Below, one piece after another: positions 1 to 5,834 of a DNA stretch of 6,511 nt. A program made the translations under genes and the position numbers. Source of the stretch: Gammaproteobacteria bacterium (GTDB lineage Bacteria; Pseudomonadota; Gammaproteobacteria; SZUA-229). Location: positions 1-6,511 of the forward strand of contig JACPVK010000027.1 of the NCBI GenBank assembly GCA_016191795.1, given 5' to 3'. Every line of letters begins with the position of its first letter. Position 1 is the first letter of the stretch. The notes beneath the pieces are model-generated. The model had not been told where the DNA came from and did no database searches. It worked only from the letters and a program-made list of their open reading frames with translations.

Positions 1-19
1 GATTGACTCCAAAGCGTAA

Positions 20-39
20 GCCTGAAGACCGACCCACAA
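20..39 (+). repeat. GCCTGAAGAC-containing 20-mer, copy 1
   Basis: This 20-mer matches positions 2607-2626 at 18 of 20 bases in the same orientation. Both copies start GCCTGAAGAC and end ACCCACAA. The second half (GACCCACAA) recurs at 154-162, between the two palindromes of this gap. It looks like a module of a dispersed intergenic repeat. I see no gene, tRNA or promoter that can be supported in 1-69. Confidence 0.5.
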
Positions 40-69
40 GATTAGCCATAAAGACTTTTGCCACAGTCC

Positions 70-146
70 GTAGGGTGGGCATGCTTTCTTGCCCACGCGT
101 ATGTCATGATCTGCCGAAACACGTGGGCACCATGTGCCCACCCTAC
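70..146. repeat. GTAGGGTGGGC palindromic intergenic element
   Basis: A 77-bp imperfect palindrome bounded by a perfect 11-bp inverted pair, GTAGGGTGGGC (70-80) and GCCCACCCTAC (136-146). A nested second stem is formed by GCCCACG (91-97) and CGTGGGC (122-128), so the strand can fold into a long two-part hairpin. It has no coding capacity. Palindromes starting GTAGGGTGGGC are common between genes in proteobacteria and are often thought to be REP or MITE-like units moved in trans by RAYT/IS200-type transposases. No such transposase is in the window, so that origin is inference. Confidence 0.75.
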
Positions 147-177
147 AAGAGCTGACCCACAAAATTACAAAAAATAT

Positions 178-255
178 TTTGACACGGAGACACAGAGACT
201 GAGAACATAGTGTGAATAATTTCTATCTCTGTTTTCTCTGTGTCTCTGCGTCAAA
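178..255. repeat. CACAGAGA-rich palindrome, copy 1
   Basis: Two 33-bp arms (178-210 and 223-255) are inverted copies that agree at roughly three quarters of positions. They begin TTTGAC and end GTCAAA, and each has a core of GAGACACAGAGA or its complement. The loop is about 12 bp. The right arm ends 16 bp beyond the stop codon of the minus-strand methyltransferase gene, so its transcript would fold into a long hairpin just after the coding region. This could end transcription or protect the RNA from 3' decay, but no clean U-tract makes it a textbook terminator. Related copies lie at 962-1024 and 3850-3943. Confidence 0.75.
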
Positions 256-271
256 TCCTGTAACCATACAA

Positions 272-862
272 TCAAATTTTCTGCCAAACCAGAATCCGGT
301 TATTCACCGGCATTTCATGATCGGAATGCAACGCCATACTGTGTTGCCTGGCCAGCAATTCCAGATCTTCAAAATGGCGTATGCCGCTACGTGGATCGCG
401 ATCTTTCAGCCACACATCAAAGCGCGCATTACTTTCACTGGTAAACTGACCGCCGTAATTAAATGGCCCGTATTGTGCAAACAGGCCGCCCGATTTTAAT
501 ACCTTGCCAACTCCGGCAAACATTGCCTGCACCGCCGGCCAGGAAACAATATGCAGGGTATTGGCGGTAAACACATAATCAAAACATTGCGCAGGCCAGT
601 CTCGATTAACATCCAGCTCCAGTGGTTGTCGAATACGCTGATGTGTGACTTCCTTAAACCAGAGCTTCATTCCCGGAATTTGATCAGCACAATCGCTAGG
701 CTGCCACATCACATGCGGCATATGCTGCGTAAAGTGAACAGCATGCTGGCCGGTGCCACTACCTATTTCCAGCACCTCACCGGGTGTGATGAATATTTTT
801 TGCAATATCTGCAATATCACCTGCTTATTTTGCTCAGACGATTCAGCGAAAGGCTTGTTCAT
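272..862 (-). CDS. DUF938 family class I SAM-dependent methyltransferase
   Basis: A 196-residue protein of the DUF938 (UPF0585, METTL26-like) family, soluble and presumably cytoplasmic. It has a Rossmann-fold S-adenosylmethionine site: motif I is EIGSGTGQHA at residues 32-41, a following acidic strand end lies in the SDC region near 56-58, LELDV is at 81-85, and the post-II strand FDYVFTANTLHIVSW spans 94-108. The family-typical segment GPFNYGGQFTSESNARFD is at 132-149 and DPRSGIRHFED at 156-166. The substrate of the bacterial family is not known to me. The reading frame stays open for 70 codons upstream of MNKPFAESSE, but that stretch crosses the palindrome at 962-1024 and is not family-like, so I start at the ATG at 862. 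A weak GGAA lies 9 bases upstream of it. Length agrees with the family, and no key motif is missing. The neighbour upstream on the same strand is the M18 aminopeptidase, 297 bp away. Confidence 0.9.
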   Translation of the reverse strand: MNKPFAESSEQNKQVILQILQKIFITPGEVLEIGSGTGQHAVHFTQHMPHVMWQPSDCADQIPGMKLWFKEVTHQRIRQPLELDVNRDWPAQCFDYVFTANTLHIVSWPAVQAMFAGVGKVLKSGGLFAQYGPFNYGGQFTSESNARFDVWLKDRDPRSGIRHFEDLELLARQHSMALHSDHEMPVNNRILVWQKI

Positions 863-961
863 GATGGTTATTCCAGACACAGTTGGGATGCCGCGTAAAA
901 AATACTTTGCCACAGACGACTGCACAGATGCAGGAGGTAGTGCAACGCAGGGGCAGTTGCC

Positions 962-1024
962 GAGATACAGAGAACACAGAGCTAATCCACATAAATATTT
1001 CTCTGCTGCCTCTGCGTCTCTGTG
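962..1024. repeat. CACAGAGA-rich palindrome, copy 2 (degenerate)
   Basis: The left arm at 962-981 (GAGATACAGAG...CACAGAG) pairs with the CTCTG...CTCTGCGTCTCTGTG arm at 1001-1024, at about 14 of 20 positions in the core. It is more degenerate than the copies at 178-255 and 3850-3943 but has the same CTCTGCGTCTCTGTG core. Its loop contains CTAATCCACA, similar to the CTGACCCACA seen next to copy 1. It lies in the 297-bp gap between the methyltransferase start and the aminopeptidase stop. I see no convincing sigma-70 promoter for the methyltransferase in the rest of that gap. Confidence 0.6.
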
Positions 1025-1100
1025 ACTGGCTTTGTATTGTGTATCGTCATGTACGTATGCATATTTGCTCATGCCAATCCTGGCTGTTAAAGATATTTTT

Positions 1101-1130
1101 CATTCGCTTTTATTTGCGTTCATTTGCGTT
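1101..1130. repeat. CATTTGCGTT 10-bp tandem array (3 units), copy A
   Basis: Three successive 10-mers: CATTCGCTTT, TATTTGCGTT and CATTTGCGTT. The first is degenerate. The array and its flank share a 23-bp identical stretch (1112-1134) with the array at 2646-2675 (2657-2679). In both, a TTCT...TTCTTT-rich flank and a CTCCC run lead to the stop codon of a minus-strand gene. Here the array ends 29 bp short of the aminopeptidase stop codon, so it would be in the 3' part of that transcript. Confidence 0.75.
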
Positions 1131-1159
1131 TTCTGTTTCTTTATCTCCCCAATACCATA

Positions 1160-2446
1160 TCACTGATAAAACTCTTTCAATGCACGATACAAATAAAACG
1201 CATCCCAGGTGCCGGCGAGTTCGCGTATGGAATGCATGGCAAACGTCGGCACACCCACATCCAGGGTTTTTACGCCGATACCACCTGCGGTAATCGGCCC
1301 AATCGTGCTGCCACAGGCCATATCGCTGCGCACCACAAATGATTGCACCGGCACATCGGCTTTTTTGCACAGTTGTCGAAACATGGCGCTGGTTTCGCTA
1401 TTGCTGGCATAACGCTGGCTGGCATTCACTTTAATCACCGGCCCCTGATTAATAATCGGGCCATGGTTATCATCATGCTTGTCGGCAAAATTAGGATGCA
1501 CGCCGTGTGCATTATCAGCAGAAATCAACATGGATCGATCAATCATGCGACTGAAGTTCTCCCCCACTCCCGTCATGCGTTCGAGTACGGATTTGAGGAA
1601 CGTCCCCTGCGCACCGGACGAAGACATACTGCCCACTTCTTCGTGATCACTGCAAACCAGCAGACTGGTGACATCATCACCGGCCTGGAGCAAGGCCATC
1701 ATGCCGGTGTAACAACTCAATAAATTATCCAGACGCGCCGAAGCAATAAAATCCTGATGCAAACCAATCACGGCCGGTGGCTGGCAGTCGTAAAAACTTA
1801 ATTCGTAATCCAGCACTTCATGCACTTTTAATTTTGCATCGTTCTTTTTCAGCCATTGCAACAACAAATCCCGAAAGTCCGGTTTGTCTGTTTTATTGGG
1901 CAAACGCAGTAACACCGGTGGTAAATCTTTTTGCGCATTAATGCTGTGACTGGTATTGGCCTCACGATCCAGGTGAATTACCAGGCTGGGAATGGTGGCC
2001 ACCGGCATTTCAAAATTAACCAGCGCCTGTGCAATCTCACCCTTGTTATCCAGATAATTCACCCGACCCGCCAGCGATAAATCGCGGTCAAACCACGGGT
2101 TGAGCAATACACCGCCATACACTTCCACACCCAGCGAAAAATACAACTGTTTCACCAGCTCGGGTTGCGGCTTCACTTTAAGACAGGGGCTATCGGTATG
2201 TGCACCAACCATACGTACGCCGGCTTCCTGCAAAGCCTGGCGACCAGAAACAAAAGCGACGATGGAGGATGCATTACGTGTGACATAATATTTTTTACCG
2301 GCTTCCAGCTTCCACGCATCCGCCTCCTGCAAGCATACAAATCCTTCCGCCTCCAGTAATTCCGCCATGTTTTTAACGGCATGAAACGGCGTTGGTGAAG
2401 CCTGTATAAACGTCATCAGACCCTGGTTGAATTCGGTGTTATTCAT
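1160..2446 (-). CDS. apeB: M18 family zinc aminopeptidase (aspartyl aminopeptidase type)
   Basis: A 428-residue cytoplasmic metallopeptidase of family M18, which removes N-terminal residues (often Asp/Glu in studied members) from peptides. All expected di-zinc ligands and catalytic residues can be seen: H83 in HTDSP (83-87), the bridging D240 in RLDN (238-241), the general base and ligand pair E269/E270 in SDHEEVGS, D311 in SADNAHGVHPN (309-319), and H405 in FAMHSIREL. The conserved CGSTIGPITAGG lies at 378-389. Length is normal for bacterial members. The frame is open for 29 more codons upstream, but the ATG at 2446 has GGAG placed correctly (minus strand of 2452-2455, 6 bases before the ATG), and homologues start near this point; the extra residues would come from the REP-like hairpin. 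The protein is complete, with no frameshift. The family call is firm. The symbol apeB follows the name used for pseudomonad M18 enzymes, and the substrate preference is inferred. Confidence 0.95.
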   Translation of the reverse strand: MNNTEFNQGLMTFIQASPTPFHAVKNMAELLEAEGFVCLQEADAWKLEAGKKYYVTRNASSIVAFVSGRQALQEAGVRMVGAHTDSPCLKVKPQPELVKQLYFSLGVEVYGGVLLNPWFDRDLSLAGRVNYLDNKGEIAQALVNFEMPVATIPSLVIHLDREANTSHSINAQKDLPPVLLRLPNKTDKPDFRDLLLQWLKKNDAKLKVHEVLDYELSFYDCQPPAVIGLHQDFIASARLDNLLSCYTGMMALLQAGDDVTSLLVCSDHEEVGSMSSSGAQGTFLKSVLERMTGVGENFSRMIDRSMLISADNAHGVHPNFADKHDDNHGPIINQGPVIKVNASQRYASNSETSAMFRQLCKKADVPVQSFVVRSDMACGSTIGPITAGGIGVKTLDVGVPTFAMHSIRELAGTWDAFYLYRALKEFYQ

Positions 2447-2486
2447 ATCATCTCCAAAAAACCGGTTATTCAAATTAAAAGAGAAC

Positions 2487-2529
2487 GCAAATGCGCCGCT
2501 CCTGCGCGTCATGCGCTTGCGGCATTCGC
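2487..2529. repeat. REP-like GC-rich hairpin upstream of the M18 gene
   Basis: Arms GCAAATGCGCCGC (2487-2499) and GCGGCATTCGC (2519-2529) pair with one mismatch and a two-base bulge. The loop contains another small GCGC...GCGC stem. The outer left arm overlaps a single AACGCAAATG unit (2484-2493), the complement of the 10-mer in the two tandem arrays, and another copy is at 2554-2563. Size, GC-rich stem and placement resemble REP sequences. It is 41 bp upstream of the aminopeptidase ATG and so may lie in its leader or promoter. Confidence 0.55.
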
Positions 2530-2606
2530 ACATCCATGTGCATCACGCTAATAAACGCAAATGTAAAAATGATATTTTTTTAAAGCATCATTCGGGTCAG
2601 CATTCA

Positions 2607-2626
2607 GCCTGAAGACTAACCCACAA
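2607..2626 (+). repeat. GCCTGAAGAC-containing 20-mer, copy 2
   Basis: Second copy of the 20-mer at 20-39, differing at two positions (CTA in place of CCG around base 11). It starts just after a CAT and includes the small palindrome TTCAGCCTGAA (2604-2614). It lies between the single inverted AACGCAAATG unit at 2554-2563 and the tandem array at 2646-2675, so it may be the interior of one composite element. Confidence 0.5.
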
Positions 2627-2645
2627 CAAACGCACAGCAAAAAAA

Positions 2646-2675
2646 CATTTGCGTTCATTTGCGTTCATTTGCGTT
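2646..2675. repeat. CATTTGCGTT 10-bp tandem array (3 perfect units), copy B
   Basis: Three perfect head-to-tail CATTTGCGTT units, followed by TTCTTGTTCTTTCTCCC and then the stop codon of the NAD kinase-like gene 16 bp from the array. The complementary unit AACGCAAATG occurs singly at 2554-2563 and 2484-2493 in inverted orientation. The whole interval of about 190 bp (2484-2675) therefore has inverted ends and could be a miniature element. Array A (1101-1130) sits in the same way beyond the stop of the aminopeptidase gene. Confidence 0.8.
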
Positions 2676-2691
2676 TTCTTGTTCTTTCTCC

Positions 2692-3813
2692 CTAACCAAT
2701 CCGATACAACGTATGCTCATCGTACCCGGTAATAATCTTTGCCATGCCATATAATGCGTGGTCCAGGTCGACATCACCGGTGTCAACCCGAATCGGCTTG
2801 CCATCCAGACCATGTATTTTTTCAGGCGTTGCAATAATCAATAAATTTTCCTTGCCCACTGCGCGTATAACCGCCGGGCTGAATTGCTGATTACCACGAC
2901 CAAACAAGTGACCCTGACCACCAATCACGGTTAGAACAATCTTAACCGGATGTGTGGAAATTAATTGCAGCATATCTTTTTCATTAATGTCTTTTGCCAC
3001 CAGCTGCCGATTACTCACCGCATCTATTCCCAGCAAGGTTGATTCCAGTTGCAGTGCGTCCATGACCGCCTTGGGTGTGCTGCCTGAGCCAATAAAATAC
3101 ATCACATCATCTTCCATGGTTTCAGTTATATAAACTGCAATGTCATGAAGAATCATATCCTCGTGTGTTACTGCACCTTCTTTCATACCTTGCATGTACT
3201 GGTTTTCAACCGGCACAGTGAGATAGCCATAACGTCGTGCTTTCACTACATCATGTCGAAACGCTTCTTCATCTATATCCATCACCGATGCTTCCTGCAT
3301 CGACAACGCCCGGCCGCGAATTATTTGCGACAATAATTCGCCGGCATGTTGTGGCGTAACGGCATACACTGCCGAGTGAATTTTACAACCGGCGGGGATT
3401 CCCAAAACCGGCACGCGCAATTTTTCATCGCACTGCATCATGGCATTAAATACATTACGTGCCGTGCCATCGCCGCCGGCAAACACCAGTAAATCTATGC
3501 CCTGATGCAACAGACATTGCACGGCTTTTTCTGTATCGCTGGCAGTGGTTTCACCGGCCGAGTTGTGACTGACGACGCTAACATCAAAACCCAGACCACG
3601 GCATACATATTCACCCATATCATGCGCGGCGGTATAAACCCTGAATTGATCGCGGTTGTTTTGTAAAAGTTCCAGTGCATGACGGGCGCGCACCTGAGCC
3701 TGTGGCCTGGCACCCAGTTGCTGCGCGCGCTGCACCATGCCATCTGAACCCTTGAGGGCAACGCTGCCGCCAATACCGGCAACCGGATTAATAATTAACC
3801 CCAATCTGAACAA
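2692..3813 (-). CDS. ATP-NAD kinase family protein (COG3199/AcoX-like)
   Basis: A 373-residue protein related to NAD kinases but of the larger COG3199 group, predicted to use ATP or polyphosphate to phosphorylate NAD or a related diol. Visible motifs are the N-terminal INPVAGIGG (8-16) with KGSDG (21-25), the diagnostic nucleotide-binding GGDGT (113-117) in VFAGGDGTARNVFNA, GIPAGCKIHSAVYA (138-151) and a C-terminal beta-rich region with VIGGQGHLFGRGNQQ (297-311). The start is TTG at 3813: an in-frame TAA lies just upstream (3832-3834), an AAGGGG ribosome site sits 6 bases before the TTG, and the next ATG (residue 26) would cut off the INPVAGIGG motif. The gene is divergent from ispG. A palindromic repeat lies between the two. 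Family membership is firm; whether it makes NADP or acts on another substrate (AcoX proteins are linked to acetoin operons, of which nothing is seen here) is open. Confidence 0.9.
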   Translation of the reverse strand: MFRLGLIINPVAGIGGSVALKGSDGMVQRAQQLGARPQAQVRARHALELLQNNRDQFRVYTAAHDMGEYVCRGLGFDVSVVSHNSAGETTASDTEKAVQCLLHQGIDLLVFAGGDGTARNVFNAMMQCDEKLRVPVLGIPAGCKIHSAVYAVTPQHAGELLSQIIRGRALSMQEASVMDIDEEAFRHDVVKARRYGYLTVPVENQYMQGMKEGAVTHEDMILHDIAVYITETMEDDVMYFIGSGSTPKAVMDALQLESTLLGIDAVSNRQLVAKDINEKDMLQLISTHPVKIVLTVIGGQGHLFGRGNQQFSPAVIRAVGKENLLIIATPEKIHGLDGKPIRVDTGDVDLDHALYGMAKIITGYDEHTLYRIG

Positions 3814-3819
3814 ACAAAA

Positions 3820-3825
3820 CCCCTT
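3820..3825 (-). promoter_or_regulatory. Shine-Dalgarno AAGGGG deciding a TTG start
   Basis: On the minus strand AAGGGG is followed by TTTTGT and then TTG. The spacing of six bases is suitable for initiation. Together with the upstream in-frame stop it supports TTG at 3813 as the start of the NAD kinase-like gene. Confidence 0.65.
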
Positions 3826-3849
3826 TGTTATTTACAATTAGCGGAAGTC

Positions 3850-3943
3850 ATAAAAGCCTCGACACAGAGACTCAGAGGTACAGAGTAACCACGTTATTAA
3901 AACCAGACCTCTGCGTCTCTGAGTCTCTGTGTCAGTCTTTTAT
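3850..3943. repeat. CACAGAGA-rich palindrome, copy 3 (best conserved)
   Basis: Arms GACACAGAGACTCAGAG...CAGAG (3861-3885) and CTCTGCG...CTCTGTGTC (3909-3933) match inversely at 23 of 25 positions. An outer ATAAAAG/CTTTTAT pair (3850-3856 and 3937-3943) extends the stem. The loop is about 23 bp. It fills most of the 231-bp divergent gap between the NAD kinase-like gene and ispG, so it separates, or is part of, their two upstream regions. Unlike copy 1 it is not at a 3' end. Confidence 0.8.
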
Positions 3944-4005
3944 TGATCTAATCGCATACCCATATCAAATTTCGCACCATCACACACCAATGGTTTTTAT
4001 TGCAG

Positions 4006-4014
4006 TGGTATCAT
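4006..4014 (+). promoter_or_regulatory. Possible extended -10 promoter of ispG
   Basis: TGGTATCAT fits an extended -10 (TGnTATAAT) with one mismatch. A start near 4021 would give a leader of about 24 bases before the ispG ATG. I see no good -35 hexamer 16-18 bp upstream, as is common with extended -10 promoters. Low certainty. Confidence 0.3.
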
Positions 4015-4044
4015 ACACCCTGTATTTAACCGGCTAGCTTACTT

Positions 4045-5277
4045 ATGTCTCTGCCCCCAGCGCTTAAATCCCGTCGCAACTCGGTTGCCGTCAAAATTGG
4101 CAATGTCACCGTTGGTGGATCAGCACCCGTGGTGGTGCAGTCCATGACTAATACCGATACCGCCGATGAAATCGCCACCACCATTCAGGTGGCAGAGTTA
4201 TACAAGGCCGGTTCGGAGATGGTGCGCATTACCGTGAATACCGCCGAAGCCGCCGCGGCTGTGCCGGGTATTCGCGAACGTCTGGCGAAAATGAATCTGG
4301 AAGTACCCCTGATTGGTGACTTTCATTTCAACGGCCACAAGTTACTCACCCAGCATCCTGAATGCGCCGAAGCGCTGGCCAAATACCGGATTAATCCCGG
4401 CAATGTTGGCCGCGGTAAAAAACGCGATGAACAATTCGCCACGCTGATTGACATCGCCTGCAAAAATGACAAACCGGTGCGCATTGGCGTGAACTGGGGC
4501 AGCATGGATCAGGAATTGCTGGCGCGTTTGATGGACGAAAATGCCAAACTGCAGGAGCCACTCGAACCCAAACAAATCATGTTCGAAACCGTGATTCGCT
4601 CGGCACTGGAAAGTGCCGCCATGGCCGAACACATTGGCCTGCCGCGTAACCGTATTATTCTGTCCTGCAAAATGTCCGACGTGCAGGACCTGGTGAGTGT
4701 GTATCGCGAACTCGCCAAACGTTGCGATCATGCCCTGCACCTGGGCTTAACCGAAGCCGGCATGGGCTCCAAAGGCATCGTCGCTTCCACTGCCGCGCTC
4801 GCCATTTTGTTACACGATGGCATCGGCGACACCATTCGTATTTCACTCACACCGGAACCCGGCGCACCCCGTACCAAAGAAGTCATTGTCGGCCAGGAAA
4901 TTTTACAAACCATCGGCCTGCGTGCCTTTGTTCCACTGGTCACTGCCTGTCCCGGTTGTGGTCGTACCTCCAGCACTTATTTTCAGGAACTGGCCGAACG
5001 CATTCAGGCTTATTTGCGTAACCAGATGCCGATCTGGCATGCGCATTATCCCGGTGTGGAAAACATGACGGTGGCGGTAATGGGCTGCGTGGTCAACGGA
5101 CCCGGCGAAAGCAAACACGCCAACATCGGCATCAGCCTGCCCGGCTCGGGCGAAAGCCCGGTGGCACCGGTGTATGAAGACGGCGAAAAAACCGTCACCC
5201 TCAAGGGCGAGCGTATTGCCGAGGAATTCCAGCAACTGCTGGATAACTACGTTATTCGCACCTACGGCTCCCGATGA
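4045..5277 (+). CDS. ispG: 4-hydroxy-3-methylbut-2-enyl diphosphate synthase (IspG/GcpE)
   Basis: A 410-residue cytoplasmic [4Fe-4S] enzyme of the MEP isoprenoid pathway. It reductively opens methylerythritol cyclodiphosphate (MEcPP) to HMBPP, with electrons from flavodoxin or ferredoxin. The N-terminal barrel carries VQSMTNTDTAD (31-41) and the conserved GDFHFNGHKLL (91-101), INPGN (116-120) and VNWGSM (149-154). The cluster cysteines are C302 and C305 in ACPGCGRTSS and C348 in MGCVVNGPGES, with the catalytic Glu as E355, so the active site is complete. It is longer than E. coli IspG (372 residues); part of the excess lies between the CPGC and MGC motifs (42 residues between C305 and C348, against about 31). 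Long forms are known in other proteobacteria, so this is not damage. No clear Shine-Dalgarno precedes the ATG, which nevertheless fits homologues. The stop overlaps the next gene in ATGA. The rodZ and hisS neighbours usual in enterics are absent. Confidence 0.98.
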   Translation: MSLPPALKSRRNSVAVKIGNVTVGGSAPVVVQSMTNTDTADEIATTIQVAELYKAGSEMVRITVNTAEAAAAVPGIRERLAKMNLEVPLIGDFHFNGHKLLTQHPECAEALAKYRINPGNVGRGKKRDEQFATLIDIACKNDKPVRIGVNWGSMDQELLARLMDENAKLQEPLEPKQIMFETVIRSALESAAMAEHIGLPRNRIILSCKMSDVQDLVSVYRELAKRCDHALHLGLTEAGMGSKGIVASTAALAILLHDGIGDTIRISLTPEPGAPRTKEVIVGQEILQTIGLRAFVPLVTACPGCGRTSSTYFQELAERIQAYLRNQMPIWHAHYPGVENMTVAVMGCVVNGPGESKHANIGISLPGSGESPVAPVYEDGEKTVTLKGERIAEEFQQLLDNYVIRTYGSR

Positions 5278-5738
5278 AAAAAATTCTGCTTTTTTGTTGC
5301 CTCATCACAGCCACCAGTGTGGCCGACGAACTGGCACCTTTTACCACCGACGGTTGCAGTATGTTTCCCAATGGCAATCCGCAACATAAATCCCTGTGGC
5401 TGCAATGCTGTATTCAACACGACATAGCGTACTGGAAAGGCGGCACCCGCCCCGAGCGTCTGGCCGCCGATCTGGCTCTGGAGCAATGCGTTAATAAGGT
5501 AGGCGAGCCCGAAATCGCCCAGATTATGCTCGCCGGGGTACGCGCTGGCGGCACCCCTTATTTGCCTTCCAGTTACCGCTGGGGTTATGGCTGGTCGTTA
5601 CAACGCGGTTATCAGGCACTGAGCATCGAAGAAAAGTTACAGATCGAAAACCACTTGCAGTCACTCGATACACTGATTCAAACCGAACTTAAAAACATCA
5701 GAACGTCAGCCGCCACCAGCTCCGCTCCAGCCAGGTAA
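5274..5738 (+). CDS. Secreted phospholipase A2-like small protein
   Basis: A 154-residue protein with a signal peptide: MKK, hydrophobic residues 4-15, likely cut after SVA (17/18), giving a mature chain of about 137 residues in the periplasm or outside. It shows the PLA2 signature CCIQHDIAY (45-53), that is CCxxHDxxY, with catalytic His49 and calcium-binding Asp50. D66 and C72 have the six-residue spacing of the distal Asp and its cysteine in the DxxxxxC helix of animal PLA2. C28 precedes CC as the calcium-loop cysteine does, so disulfides C28-C46 and C45-C72 are predicted. The usual glycine-rich calcium loop is replaced by DGCSMFPNG (26-34). Enzyme activity is therefore plausible but not certain. 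The ATG overlaps the ispG stop (ATGA) with no ribosome site, which suggests translational coupling. The tail after about residue 140 is Ala/Ser-rich and probably disordered. Homologues I recall are annotated as hypothetical or wrongly as oxidoreductases. Confidence 0.85.
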   Translation: MKKILLFCCLITATSVADELAPFTTDGCSMFPNGNPQHKSLWLQCCIQHDIAYWKGGTRPERLAADLALEQCVNKVGEPEIAQIMLAGVRAGGTPYLPSSYRWGYGWSLQRGYQALSIEEKLQIENHLQSLDTLIQTELKNIRTSAATSSAPAR

Positions 5739-5792
5739 TGACACAGATCACATCCACACGGGAATCCATCCACGGCTTTGCCCGGATAATCC

Positions 5793-5834
5793 TTTACCCT
5801 GATCAAGTGCTTCCCGTCCTGAGCTATCTATACT
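5793..5834 (+). promoter_or_regulatory. FNR/ANR/DNR-type promoter of the norE-like gene
   Basis: TTTACCCTGATCAA (5793-5806) matches the FNR/DNR consensus TTGATnnnnATCAA with a perfect right half and three of five bases in the left half. A TATACT -10 hexamer is at 5829-5834. If -7 is base 5834 the start is 5841, and the box centre (between 5799 and 5800) falls at -41.5, the standard class II activator position. No -35 hexamer is visible, as expected for such promoters. The leader would be 22 bases. The rest of the 5739-5862 gap shows no gene or terminator. Confidence 0.55.

Noticed and set aside
70..255. CRISPR array
   Set aside because: The repeats are palindromes of different families without regular spacers, and no cas gene is present.
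212..499. Plus-strand frame antisense to the methyltransferase
   Set aside because: It begins inside the palindrome at 178-255 and continues as the complement of a clear gene.
863..960. Sigma-70 promoter for the methyltransferase gene
   Set aside because: A TATTTT hexamer exists on the minus strand, but no acceptable -35 lies at 16-18 bp.
863..1072. N-terminal extension of the DUF938 frame to 1072
   Set aside because: The added 70 residues cross the palindrome at 962-1024, are Cys/Ala-rich without family likeness, and the ATG at 862 begins the known family sequence.
2447..2533. Extension of the M18 frame to 2533
   Set aside because: The extra codons fall in the REP-like hairpin, and a well-placed GGAG supports the ATG at 2446.
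4342..5235. Long open frames antisense to ispG
   Set aside because: They are mirrors of a highly conserved gene, have no recognisable domains and no ribosome sites I could support.
5737..5752. CRP-like site (AATGA-N6-TCACA) at the end of the PLA2-like gene
   Set aside because: The left half lacks the TGTGA start, it overlaps a stop codon, and it is about 96 bp from the inferred start point with no other support.
5755..5790. Terminator between the PLA2-like gene and norE
   Set aside because: CGGG/CCCG pairing is short with a long loop and no T-run follows.
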